21,969 nt of DNA from a virus. A model generated the notes under the pieces. The model was given only the letters and a program-made list of their open reading frames with translations. It was not told the origin of the DNA and searched no databases. The translations under genes were made by a program, and so were the position numbers. The stretch is taken from the IMG/VR virus record IMGVR_UViG_3300036846_001340, positions 1-21,969 of that record. One strand, given 5' to 3'. Below, piece after piece: positions 1 to 6,258 of this stretch; the first letter of the stretch is position 1; every line of letters begins with the position of its first letter.

Positions 1-182
1 TCGACGAAATCGAGCGCCGAGGCACCACCACGACCTTCATCCGCTGGCTCTCGGATGAATGGCTCTGGGACGCCGACCGCCCCGATTTCAGGAGCATGTC
101 CTACGCGGAATATCTCCAGACCGAGCATTGGCAGACGACGCGCCGGGGTGCGCTCGTCCGCGCCGATTTCAAGTGCCAGCTC
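1..182. repeat. Terminal direct repeat, left copy
   Basis: These bases match 21788-21969 at 181 of 182 positions; the only difference is T128 versus C21915. The repeat lies inside one HNH gene whose frame continues across the join, and the difference is silent (CAT/CAC, His). The simplest reading is the overlap left when a circular or circularly permuted genome is assembled. A true physical terminal repeat cannot be excluded from sequence alone. Confidence 0.95.
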
Positions 183-320
183 TGCGGCCGTAGCGAACGC
201 GAAGTCGAACTGCACGTCCACCACAACACCTACAAGCGCCTCGGAGCCGAACGGCCGAGCGACCTCGTCGTCCTGTGCGCCAAGCACCATTCCGCCTTCC
301 ACGATGACGAGCCGGCGTGA
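1..320 (+). CDS. HNH endonuclease, 3' part (gene wraps across the contig ends)
   Basis: The reading frame is open from the first bases to TGA at 318-320 and joins in frame with the gene starting near 21733, giving about 124 aa in total. The visible part has the HNH core: a CQLC zinc pair, then LHVHHNTYKRLG, then VVLCAKHHSAFH, the usual arrangement of a small phage HNH nuclease with a bound zinc. Such proteins nick or cut DNA. Roles known in phages range from homing to help with packaging, and the sequence does not decide between them. The next gene overlaps its stop by 4 nt (GTGA), so it belongs to the early operon. Confidence in the family is high; confidence in the biological role is low. 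Confidence 0.9.
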   Translation, partial: DEIERRGTTTTFIRWLSDEWLWDADRPDFRSMSYAEYLQTEHWQTTRRGALVRADFKCQLCGRSEREVELHVHHNTYKRLGAERPSDLVVLCAKHHSAFHDDEPA

Positions 321-1231
321 ACGGCGACGGCGTGGCTGCCGCCCGTGACGCCCTCATGGCCGTCGAGGACATCCGCGACGACTCAGGCAAATGGGTCCGT
401 TCCATCGCGGCTCAGCTCGTACGCGACGATCCCGATTTAGCCGTCCGCGTCATAGCCGAGCTCGTCGCCATCGTCGGACATACCGACCGTCAGAACAACC
501 GGCTCCGCACCAGACTCGAGCGCGTCAAGGCCGAGCGCACGGCGAGGCCAAGAGAACCCCGCCCCCGTGGGTCTACAAATCCCGACCGAGACGCGGCCAT
601 CGCGGCCCGCGTCAATGAGGGCCTCACGCTCGAGGCCGTCGCCGCCGAGTTCGGGATCACGCGCGAACGCGTGCGACAGATAACAAAACGTGAGGGCGTC
701 ATCGTCGGCCAGACGCGAATGATCAAACGCCACGCCACCCAGGCGTGGGCCGAGGCCGAGGCCGAGGCGGCGCGTCAGGCCACGTGCGAGATATGTGGCA
801 AACCGTTTCGACGTAGGCGCAAAACCCAGCGCACGTGCGGTGGCGATTGTTATCTCATCATCACTGAAGGTCGGCGTTATCTCTCGCCTGAGAAATATGA
901 AACACAACGGCGCGCCCACGCATTGTCCGTTTTGCGTCACCCGACATCGCACTCGCCCTCGGAAGTAGAAAGGGCGAAGAAGATTCTCGACGGCACGGCT
1001 CCGCCGCCTAACCGGCGCTACGTCTCGCCGAGATCAAAGATCGGGCAAGCGTTACGCCGGGTCGGCCGTGAGGATCTCATACCGGCGATAGCGAACGGCA
1101 AACACCGAAATGAATACCCGTGTGCGGCGACCAATCTCAACGGGCAGCCATGCAGCCGCACGGTGCCGCTCGAGGGCGGTCTATGTCACATACATACCGG
1201 CGCCGTCGGTCGCGCCAGGTGGTCGGCGTGA
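317..1231 (+). CDS. Sigma-70 region-4-like HTH protein with two zinc-binding motifs
   Basis: A 304-aa protein starting at GTG, which overlaps the upstream stop. Residues about 94-128 (LTLEAVAAEFGITRERVRQ) match the region-4 helix-turn-helix of sigma-70 factors, which contacts the -35 element. No region 2 (-10 recognition) is visible. A C4 cluster follows (C157, C160, C174, C178), and near the C-terminus there is a second C-x9-C-x10-C-x2-H cluster (C269, C279, C290, H293). The N-terminal 90 residues are helical and charged. A phage-encoded transcription regulator or DNA-binding protein is the natural inference; the combination is not one I recognise as a named family. The middle of the gene (about 830-980) is more AT-rich than its neighbours, a possible sign of transfer. 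It could instead be a nuclease accessory protein. Confidence 0.8.
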   Translation: MNGDGVAAARDALMAVEDIRDDSGKWVRSIAAQLVRDDPDLAVRVIAELVAIVGHTDRQNNRLRTRLERVKAERTARPREPRPRGSTNPDRDAAIAARVNEGLTLEAVAAEFGITRERVRQITKREGVIVGQTRMIKRHATQAWAEAEAEAARQATCEICGKPFRRRRKTQRTCGGDCYLIITEGRRYLSPEKYETQRRAHALSVLRHPTSHSPSEVERAKKILDGTAPPPNRRYVSPRSKIGQALRRVGREDLIPAIANGKHRNEYPCAATNLNGQPCSRTVPLEGGLCHIHTGAVGRARWSA

Positions 1232-1518
1232 ACGAGCGCCAGTGGGAGAAGCAGGTTCTCGATCTCGCTCACCTCTACGGCTGGCGCACCTACAGCACGT
1301 CCTTCAGCCCCTACAGCACCCCCGGTTGGCCCGACCTGGCGCTCGTGCGCCCGCCCACGCTGATCCTGTGCGAGCTGAAGACCGAGCGCGGCCGACTGAG
1401 CGCCGAGCAGAAAGACACCCTTGAGCTGCTGAACACCTGCACGACCCTGCTGAGCTACGTCTGGCGCCCCGACGAGCTCGACGCCATCGCCCTGTTGCTC
1501 AAGCGGGGCGTGACGTGA
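1228..1518 (+). CDS. VRR-NUC domain nuclease
   Basis: A 96-aa protein starting at GTG 1228, which overlaps the preceding stop (GTGA). It is nearly all one VRR-NUC domain, a PD-(D/E)XK fold nuclease found in phages as a Holliday-junction resolvase-like or structure-specific endonuclease. Visible catalytic features are E7 in the first helix, GWPD (D36), the ELK motif (E49, K51) and Q61 in SAEQ, followed by YVWRPDELD. The length is typical of standalone phage versions. It sits in the early operon with a RecT-like protein, consistent with a role in recombination or in processing branched DNA before packaging. The family call is firm; the exact substrate is inferred. Confidence 0.9.
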   Translation: MNERQWEKQVLDLAHLYGWRTYSTSFSPYSTPGWPDLALVRPPTLILCELKTERGRLSAEQKDTLELLNTCTTLLSYVWRPDELDAIALLLKRGVT

Positions 1519-1757
1519 GCGAACCCGTCGAAAAGCGCGACGAGGAGAGCGCCTTCACCGAGCTCGAGCGCCGCCTCGACGCCCTCAAGGCCGCCATGAC
1601 CCGGCGCGAGTGGGACCGCATGGAATGGCACTTCGACCGGGTACGCCGGGCCGTCCAGAAGCTCGAGCGCGCCGAGATGGGCCAAGAAGCCGCCGACGAG
1701 CCGTTCGGGTTCTACCAGTACCTCCACGACAAGGCGCGGGGGCGCTACAGCCGGTGA
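1515..1757 (+). CDS. Small charged helical protein, unknown function
   Basis: An 80-aa protein starting at GTG 1515, with a 4-nt GTGA overlap to the VRR-NUC gene and another to the next gene, so it is translated as part of the same chain. The sequence is rich in Glu, Arg and Ala, with heptad-like spacing between about residues 14 and 53 (ELERRLDALKAAM, RVRRAVQKLERAE), suggesting a short helical hairpin or coiled coil. There is no signal peptide, membrane segment or cysteine cluster. I do not recognise a family. The tight coupling and unbroken frame support a real gene. Confidence 0.7.
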   Translation: MSEPVEKRDEESAFTELERRLDALKAAMTRREWDRMEWHFDRVRRAVQKLERAEMGQEAADEPFGFYQYLHDKARGRYSR

Positions 1758-2053
1758 AAGCCCAGGAGCGCTCAGGTGGGGCCATCTCCTGTCGTGTCTG
1801 TGCCCATGGAGATACCTACGGGTGGTTCGGGCTGAAATCGGGGACACATTGCCGCTCCTGCCATCGCACGTGGGCCGGATTCAAGGAAGCTCATTGCACC
1901 CGCTGTTGCTCCCACTTCTCGACGCCGTCCAACTTCGACCGCCACCTCGACCGCGAAGCCCGTTGCGTCGATCCGGCAACCATTGATGCCCTGCGAGCCG
2001 TGGAACGACCGTCGGGTTGGGTGTGGATCGGCGCGGAAGCCAGGCCGGCATGA
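1754..2053 (+). CDS. Zinc-finger protein of the phage FDRH type
   Basis: A 99-aa protein starting at GTG 1754 in a GTGA overlap. It carries CRVC and CRSC pairs at about residues 14-17 and 35-38, then HCTRC, and finally FSTPSNFDRHLD followed by a cysteine (ARCVDP). Small actinobacteriophage proteins share this last pattern, a phenylalanine-aspartate pair before a histidine and a final Cys, and are thought to bind zinc. The C-terminal PSGWVW is also typical of that group. The function is unknown; DNA binding is inferred. An in-frame extension upstream of 1754 exists but would overlap the previous gene deeply and reads like a shadow. Confidence 0.8.
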   Translation: MKAQERSGGAISCRVCAHGDTYGWFGLKSGTHCRSCHRTWAGFKEAHCTRCCSHFSTPSNFDRHLDREARCVDPATIDALRAVERPSGWVWIGAEARPA

Positions 2054-2187
2054 ACCGCCTGCGCTCACTGTGGCGCCGCTGGCGCCGGCATCGCAGCCCC
2101 TACGTCTACGACTGGCAGATCGAAGACCCCGAGCTGAACCTGCCCCAACAGAGCCACGTGCGACTCCTCGGGCGGTGGCCCAAATGA
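2050..2187 (+). CDS. 45-aa basic protein, unknown function
   Basis: This small gene starts at ATG 2050 in an ATGA overlap with the zinc-finger gene and ends at TGA 2185-2187. The first 17 residues are strongly basic (MNRLRSLWRRWRRHRS), followed by an aromatic stretch (PYVYDWQIEDPE) and LRLLGRWPK-like ending. The N-terminus could bind nucleic acid or form an amphipathic membrane-surface helix. I know of no family. The support is the coupling to the upstream gene and the filling of an otherwise empty 150-bp gap. Confidence 0.55.
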   Translation: MNRLRSLWRRWRRHRSPYVYDWQIEDPELNLPQQSHVRLLGRWPK

Positions 2188-2207
2188 GACGCGACTGAAA
2201 CGACGAG

Positions 2208-2414
2208 ATGACACCCGTTGACCGCGTCGTCTTCCTGCCGCACAACGACCACCGCATCACCGCGGTCACTGTGATCGTCGACTGTGCCTGTGGCCACTGC
2301 TCGGAGGCCGACACCGAGGAGCTGGCGATCGAGGAGTGGGAACAGCACGTTGAGAACGAGGCGCATACTGGTGGCCATGGCACTGAGCGCCCGCCAACGC
2401 AACGCCCTACCTAA
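2208..2414 (+). CDS. Small CxCGHC zinc-finger-like protein
   Basis: A 68-aa product from ATG 2208 with a weak upstream GACGAG. The core DCACGHCSEADTEELA...WEQHVENEAH carries C26, C28 and C31 and two histidines (47 and 53). This resembles the short phage motif C-x-C-G...H-x5-H found in many small actinophage proteins. It probably binds one zinc ion; the function is unknown. The 3' end overlaps the next gene by 38 nt in another frame. The last 15 residues (GGHGTERPP...) are low complexity. Confidence 0.6.
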   Translation: MTPVDRVVFLPHNDHRITAVTVIVDCACGHCSEADTEELAIEEWEQHVENEAHTGGHGTERPPTQRPT

Positions 2415-2652
2415 GAGTGCATTTGCTTTGCACTCTGGCCCACGTAGCAACTGGCGCTACCCAGCACCTACCAAGGCCCAGGCACGCCGGGCCGGCATAT
2501 CCGAGGCCCAGCGTGGGCGCACTCACCGTGCCGCCCTTTCATATTCGGCACGCCGTAATACACGCGGTGCGCCGAGCACGGTGAGAGCGCACGTGGCACG
2601 CCGGCACCAGGGCGCGGTGCGCTCCATGCGTGGTGGTCGTGGACGTCGATAA
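2377..2652 (+). CDS. Basic phage protein with an N-terminal LPKSAFAL motif
   Basis: A 91-aa protein from ATG 2377. It opens with MALSARQRNALPKSAFAL and continues RYPAPTKAQAR, a pattern shared with small phage proteins of the DUF6582 type, which start with a leucine-proline-x-S/E-x-F motif followed by a YP/P-type segment and helical repeats. The C-terminal half is extremely Arg-rich (ARRNTRGAPSTVRAHVARR) and ends MRGGRGRR, suggesting nucleic-acid binding. The upstream in-frame extension to 2284 is a shadow of the previous gene. It overlaps the following HNH gene by about 23 nt if that gene begins at 2630. The family link is from memory of the motif, not from a search. Confidence 0.6.
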   Translation: MALSARQRNALPKSAFALHSGPRSNWRYPAPTKAQARRAGISEAQRGRTHRAALSYSARRNTRGAPSTVRAHVARRHQGAVRSMRGGRGRR

Positions 2653-2929
2653 CACCCGACTGTTGTGGACCATGGGTTATCGGCGACTGCGTCGTCTCGT
2701 GTTGGCACGTGACGGCATGGAGTGCCAGATACGTGGGTCACGATGTACGCACTACGCCACCCAGGTCGACCACGTCATCGCACGCAGCGAGGGCGGCTCG
2801 GTCTACGACATGGCCAATCTGCGCGCGGCATGCCGCACCTGCAACGGCGGGCGACGTGCCGGTCGGCAGCGACCCGGCAGACGGGGGGCTGGTTCGAAGG
2901 ACGGTGTGTTCTACGAGGTGCGCCTGTAA
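2630..2929 (+). CDS. HNH endonuclease beside the terminase (packaging-type)
   Basis: A 99-aa HNH nuclease if it starts at GTG 2630; ATG 2672 (MGYRRLRRL) is an equally good start giving 85 aa, because the homology-like region begins there. Key features are C32 and C39, the VDH motif (D47, H48), N63 in MANLRAACRTC, and a zinc pair CRTC followed by Asn. HNH proteins immediately upstream of the small and large terminase genes are frequent in HK97-type phages, and some are required for packaging-linked DNA cleavage. Position therefore suggests a partner of the terminase rather than a selfish homing gene. The C-terminus is Gly/Arg-rich. Confidence 0.88.
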   Translation: MVVVDVDNTRLLWTMGYRRLRRLVLARDGMECQIRGSRCTHYATQVDHVIARSEGGSVYDMANLRAACRTCNGGRRAGRQRPGRRGAGSKDGVFYEVRL

Positions 2930-3100
2930 ATGAAATCGAAACGCGACTCGACCAATGCCTTCGACCTTGCCGGCATCGGGTCGACTCCCATGCCGGCACT
3001 GCCGCTGGGTGGTGGTCCGTTTTTTGACAGAGGATGCGCGCTTCACCCAGGGCACACTGTTTGTTTTCTTTCGAAACCGCTGGTCAAGGGGCTGATCTAG
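2930..3100 (+). CDS. Possible 56-aa ORF between HNH and TerS
   Basis: ATG 2930 directly abuts the HNH stop (TAA 2927-2929) and the frame stays open to TAG 3098-3100. The product begins MKSKRDSTNAFDLAGIG and then becomes Pro/Gly-rich (PMPALPLGGGPFF). No family is recognised. Its first four residues equal those of TerS (MKSK) with different codons. The DNA has an unusual T-rich patch (3019-3025 and 3058-3072) for this genome. It may be a genuine small gene, a leader for TerS, or non-coding. Confidence 0.35.
   Translation: MKSKRDSTNAFDLAGIGSTPMPALPLGGGPFFDRGCALHPGHTVCFLSKPLVKGLI
3024..3029 (+). promoter_or_regulatory. TTGACA -35-like hexamer upstream of the packaging genes
   Basis: A perfect TTGACA lies in a T-rich stretch about 75 bp upstream of TerS. 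I see no good -10 hexamer 16-18 bp downstream, so a promoter driving the terminase-head operon here is only a suggestion. Confidence 0.25.
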
Positions 3101-3104
3101 GCCG

Positions 3105-3404
3105 ATGAAGTCCAAGCCGTTCCAGATTGGCCGCGTCGAGAGCGGATTGAACCGGGATCTGACGACGCGCCATGACATCGGTCCGGCCGAGCGTTCGGCG
3201 CTCCGCGTGCAGGCCCGGGCGCTTGACCGGGCTGAATTGGCGGCCGATCCCGACGCCGTCACCCGGGCGAACGCGGTGTACCTGCAGCTCCGTCAAGCTG
3301 CTGGACTCAGTGCAGGAGGAACCAAAGCTGTCGATGCCTGGGATTCGCTCATGGCCGACGTCCTGCGGGCCACCCCCGGCGATAGCAAGCCGGCGAACGG
3401 CTAG
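3105..3404 (+). CDS. Terminase small subunit (probable)
   Basis: A 99-aa protein from ATG 3105 lying just upstream of, and overlapping, the large terminase gene. TerS binds the phage DNA packaging site and recruits TerL. The product is mostly helical (ERSALRVQARALDRAELAADPD, RANAVYLQLRQAAG) and ends with a short WDSLMADVLRATP segment like the tail of many small actinophage TerS proteins. Length and position fit; sequence similarity is weak, as is normal for this subunit. There is little Shine-Dalgarno signal before the start. Confidence 0.75.
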   Translation: MKSKPFQIGRVESGLNRDLTTRHDIGPAERSALRVQARALDRAELAADPDAVTRANAVYLQLRQAAGLSAGGTKAVDAWDSLMADVLRATPGDSKPANG

Positions 3405-4773
3405 CCGGTCGACCTACGGCCCGGCCGCGGCCAAGCTGGCCGAGGTCTGCGGCAAGCCGTTCATGCCCTGGCAGCGCCATGTGGCCGACGTGGCGCTCGA
3501 GATCGACGAGGACGGCCGATTCTGCTACCACCTCGTCGTCGTCACCGTCCCTCGGCAAAGCGGTAAGACAACGCTGTTCGGCGCCGTACTCGACCACCGC
3601 GCCCTGCTCGTGCCGCGTTGTAGGGCCTGGTACACGATGCAGACCCAGAAGGACGCGGTCGACTGGCTGACGAACGAACACTGGCCGCTGCTCGCCCCTT
3701 TCGCCGACGCGGCCCGGCTGCGGCGCATGGCGGGTTCGGAGGACATCCGCTGGAACGTGTCGGGCGGCATGATCCGTCCCTTCCCACCGAATCCGACCGG
3801 CCTGCACGGCAAGGTCTCCGACATCGTGGTCATCGACGAGTGCTGGGCCTTCGATCAGATGAAGGGCTCCCAGCTCGACCAGGCCATCGTGCCCACCCAG
3901 GCCACACGCCCCAACGCCCAGGTCTGGAAGCTCTCTACCGCCGGCGACGCGGCCGCCCTGTGGTGGCTCGGCACTGTCGAAGCCGGCCGGGCGGCGGCGC
4001 TCAGCGGCAAGGACCGGGGCATCGCCTTCTTCGAGTGGAGCTGCAGCGACGAGCTCGACCCGACCGATCCGGCGTCCTGGCCGCTCTACCACCCCGCCTT
4101 CGGGCGCACCATCGGCGAATCGTCCATGCACGCGGCGCTGGCGATGCTCGGCCCCGATGACTTCGCCCGCGCCTACGGCAACAAGTGGGTGTCCATGGTC
4201 GACCGGGTGATCCCCGCCCCGGCGTGGCGTGACGCGGCCGATCCCGAAGCCCCGATGCCCGAGCGTGGGCATGTCGCGCTCGGCTTCGACGTGGCGCTCG
4301 ACCGCTCCGAGGGCGCCATCGCCGCGGCCTGGCGTGACGAAAGCGGTACGGCGCACCTCGAGATCGCCGACTGCCGGCCCGGCGTGGGCTGGATCCCCGC
4401 GCGTGTCGACGAGCTCGTCGAGCGTTGGGCGCCGCTCGCCTTTGCCTATGACAAGGCCGGGCCGGCCATAGACGTCGCAGACGTGCTCATGCGCCACGGT
4501 GTGGCGCTCGAGTCCCTCGACGCCAAGGAATACGCGGCGGCGTGTCAGGGGCTCTTAGAACTAATTTGCGGCACCCCTCCGACGATTCGCATCCGGCCCC
4601 ATAGCGCGCTCGACGCGGCGGCGGCGTCCGCAGCGCGGCGCAGTGTCGCCGACGCGTGGGCGTGGGGACGGCGCCAGAGCGCCACTTCCATCGCCACGCT
4701 CACCGCGGCGACCGTCGCGCTGTGGGCCTACGACCATGCTCCGGCCGCGCTCGGGGCATTCAGGATTTACTAG
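3334..4773 (+). CDS. Terminase large subunit
   Basis: A 479-aa packaging motor and nuclease. The start at ATG 3334 is chosen because an AGGAGGA lies at 3314-3320 and no other start codon follows for over 100 bases; further upstream the frame is a shadow of TerS. The ATPase half has an adenine-contact-like MPWQRHV, Walker A PRQSGKT (residues 73-79) and Walker B IVVIDE (about 164-169). The RNase-H-like nuclease half has acidic residues D319 (GFDVALD), D373 (FAYDKAG) and D427 (HSALDAAAA). Length is normal for the family. The gene overlaps TerS by 71 nt, which is more than usual. Confidence 0.95.
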   Translation: MPGIRSWPTSCGPPPAIASRRTASRSTYGPAAAKLAEVCGKPFMPWQRHVADVALEIDEDGRFCYHLVVVTVPRQSGKTTLFGAVLDHRALLVPRCRAWYTMQTQKDAVDWLTNEHWPLLAPFADAARLRRMAGSEDIRWNVSGGMIRPFPPNPTGLHGKVSDIVVIDECWAFDQMKGSQLDQAIVPTQATRPNAQVWKLSTAGDAAALWWLGTVEAGRAAALSGKDRGIAFFEWSCSDELDPTDPASWPLYHPAFGRTIGESSMHAALAMLGPDDFARAYGNKWVSMVDRVIPAPAWRDAADPEAPMPERGHVALGFDVALDRSEGAIAAAWRDESGTAHLEIADCRPGVGWIPARVDELVERWAPLAFAYDKAGPAIDVADVLMRHGVALESLDAKEYAAACQGLLELICGTPPTIRIRPHSALDAAAASAARRSVADAWAWGRRQSATSIATLTAATVALWAYDHAPAALGAFRIY

Positions 4774-4779
4774 GTGCGC

Positions 4780-4823
4780 CGTCCGGCGTCGCCTACCCCA
4801 TCTTCCCCGAGCGACGCCGGGCG
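4780..4823. terminator. GC-rich hairpin between convergent TerL and the 55-aa gene
   Basis: An inverted repeat pairs 4780-4792 with 4811-4823 (12 Watson-Crick pairs and one G-T), with an 18-nt loop containing TACCCCA. It lies in the 51-bp gap between the TerL stop and the stop of the opposing gene, where a bidirectional terminator or mRNA 3'-end structure would be expected. There is no U-tract, as is common in high-GC actinobacterial terminators. TerL and portal belong to the same late block, so termination could be partial. Confidence 0.6.
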
Positions 4824-4824
4824 G

Positions 4825-4992
4825 TTACTTGGGTGGCGGCTCGGTGACCCCGTCGTCCTGGCGCAGGTACACGACCCAGCCGCCGCCCGAGATCGTCGAG
4901 GCCTCGGCGTGGAACGGCTCCCAGCCGCCCGGGAAGGTCGCCTCGTCGGTTTCGTCCTTGACTTCGACGCGGAGAACCTTGAAATGCCACAT
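4825..4992 (-). CDS. 55-aa minus-strand protein, DUF4177-like
   Basis: The frame runs from ATG (complement of 4990-4992) to TAA (complement of 4825-4827). The product is MWHFKVLRVEVKDETDEAT followed by FPGGWEPFHAEASTISGGG and WVVYLRQ. This resembles the DUF4177-type pattern of a first beta strand, a GWEPF/GWELV motif and a final strand ending in aromatic-x-R. The opposing plus-strand frame is Arg/Pro/Ala-rich junk by comparison, so this strand is preferred. It is the only minus-strand gene that is not an HNH gene. Function is unknown; being opposite to the late operon, it may be expressed early and silenced late. Confidence 0.7.
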   Translation of the reverse strand: MWHFKVLRVEVKDETDEATFPGGWEPFHAEASTISGGGWVVYLRQDDGVTEPPPK

Positions 4993-5007
4993 GAGTCCCT
5001 TATAGCA
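4993..5007 (-). promoter_or_regulatory. Extended -10 promoter giving a possible leaderless mRNA
   Basis: Read on the minus strand, TGCTATAAG (5007 to 4999) is an extended -10 element. Its last base is six nucleotides before the ATG at 4992, the distance at which transcription normally begins. The 55-aa gene could therefore be translated from a leaderless transcript, common in actinobacteria. The intervening AAGGGA could alternatively serve as a ribosome-binding site for a longer transcript. Confidence 0.4.
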
Positions 5008-5037
5008 CCAGGCGACGTGGCATAGCGTGTTAGCGAC

Positions 5038-6258
5038 ATGTCGCTGACCGCCACCCCGAGCGGGCCCATGATCACCAGCGCCCGGGCGCGCAGCGCCATG
5101 CCGCCGGGGGTGAACCTGCTCGCCGGCGTCGGGCCCTACGTGGTCGACGCCTCGACGGCTCGCCAGGTACCGGCGGTAGGGCGGGCGCTCCAGCTCTACA
5201 GCGGCATGTGCAAGCAGATGCCGATGGAGGCCTACCGCGGCTACCAGCGTCTCGACAACCAGCCGCGCCTGCTCAGCCGCCCCGACATGGACAACGCCGG
5301 CAGCTGGTTCGTCCAGGTCAACGTCGAGGACTACCTGCTCAACGGCAACGCCATCAGCTATGTGACGGCCCGCGGGGCCGACGGCTGGCCGCTGAGCGTG
5401 GTCTGGCTGCCCGTGCAGTGGGTCAACATCATGTGGAATTGGGTGGACCCGACCGGGCCCGCCGCGTCGTACAACTACCTCGGCGAGCCGCTCGTCACCG
5501 ACGACGTGATCCACGTCAAGCGCGGGGCGGACCGGTTCTACCCGGTGCGCGGGGTCGGCGTGGTCGAGGAGTACCTCAACACGCTGGACCGTGTGGCGAT
5601 GGAGGAGGAGTACGAGCGCGGGGCGCTCGCCAACGGCGCGGTGCCCTCGGCCGCCATCATCACCCCGCAGGCCACGCTCACTCAAGAGGTGGCCGACCAG
5701 GCCAAGGCGACGTGGATGACCAACTTCAGCGGCCCGGTGCGCGAGCCGGTCATCCTTCCCAACGGTACGGTGATCCAGCCGCTGGCATGGTCGCCCACCG
5801 ACACCCAGCTCTCAGAGGCCCGCCGACTGTCGCTGATCGACGTGGCGAACATGTTCAACCTCGACGGCTACTGGCTCGGCGCCCCCGTGGCCGGCATGAC
5901 CTACCGCACCGCGGGCCCGCAGTACCAACAGGTGCTGCGCACGTCGCTCGAACCGGTGCTGGCCGACTTCGAGGACGTGTGGAGCAACGCCTGGCTGCCA
6001 CGGGGCACCACGATCCGCTTCCAGCGCAGCCAGCTCCTGCGTGAAGACCTGGCCACCTCCATGACGGCCGCGGTGGCCGGCGTCTCCGCCGGCATCATGT
6101 CGGTGCCCGAGGCCCGCGTCATGGTGGGCCTGCCGCCCCAGACCTTCGGCGCCGTCGGTGCGACCGCCGATCTCGGCGGAACCTCGACCGCGTCGCCCGA
6201 CGACCCCAACGCACCGCTGGCGCCCGATACGGGCGAGACCGGAGGAGTCCAGCCATGA
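5038..6258 (+). CDS. Portal protein, HK97 family
   Basis: A 406-aa protein forming the dodecameric ring at the capsid vertex through which DNA passes. Typical portal features are the N-terminal VPAVGRALQLYSGMCKQMP, the core EDYLLNGNAISYV, VWLPVQWVNI, DDVIHVKRG, the helical segment around GVGVVEEYLNTLDRVA, and the conserved LPNGTVIQPLAWSPTDTQ followed by FNLDGYWLG. The C-terminal 40 residues are disordered (Asp/Pro/Thr/Gly-rich). The gene follows TerL, as in other HK97-like phages, and overlaps the protease gene by 4 nt (ATGA). No clear Shine-Dalgarno precedes the start. Confidence 0.93.
   Translation: MSLTATPSGPMITSARARSAMPPGVNLLAGVGPYVVDASTARQVPAVGRALQLYSGMCKQMPMEAYRGYQRLDNQPRLLSRPDMDNAGSWFVQVNVEDYLLNGNAISYVTARGADGWPLSVVWLPVQWVNIMWNWVDPTGPAASYNYLGEPLVTDDVIHVKRGADRFYPVRGVGVVEEYLNTLDRVAMEEEYERGALANGAVPSAAIITPQATLTQEVADQAKATWMTNFSGPVREPVILPNGTVIQPLAWSPTDTQLSEARRLSLIDVANMFNLDGYWLGAPVAGMTYRTAGPQYQQVLRTSLEPVLADFEDVWSNAWLPRGTTIRFQRSQLLREDLATSMTAAVAGVSAGIMSVPEARVMVGLPPQTFGAVGATADLGGTSTASPDDPNAPLAPDTGETGGVQP

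Noticed and set aside
3349-4497. A 382-codon minus-strand frame opposite TerL
   Set aside because: The sense strand has all terminase motifs; this frame is an antisense shadow without motifs.
4774-5025. An 83-codon plus-strand frame after TerL starting at GTG
   Set aside because: It spans the hairpin and lies opposite the 55-aa minus-strand gene, whose sequence is more protein-like.
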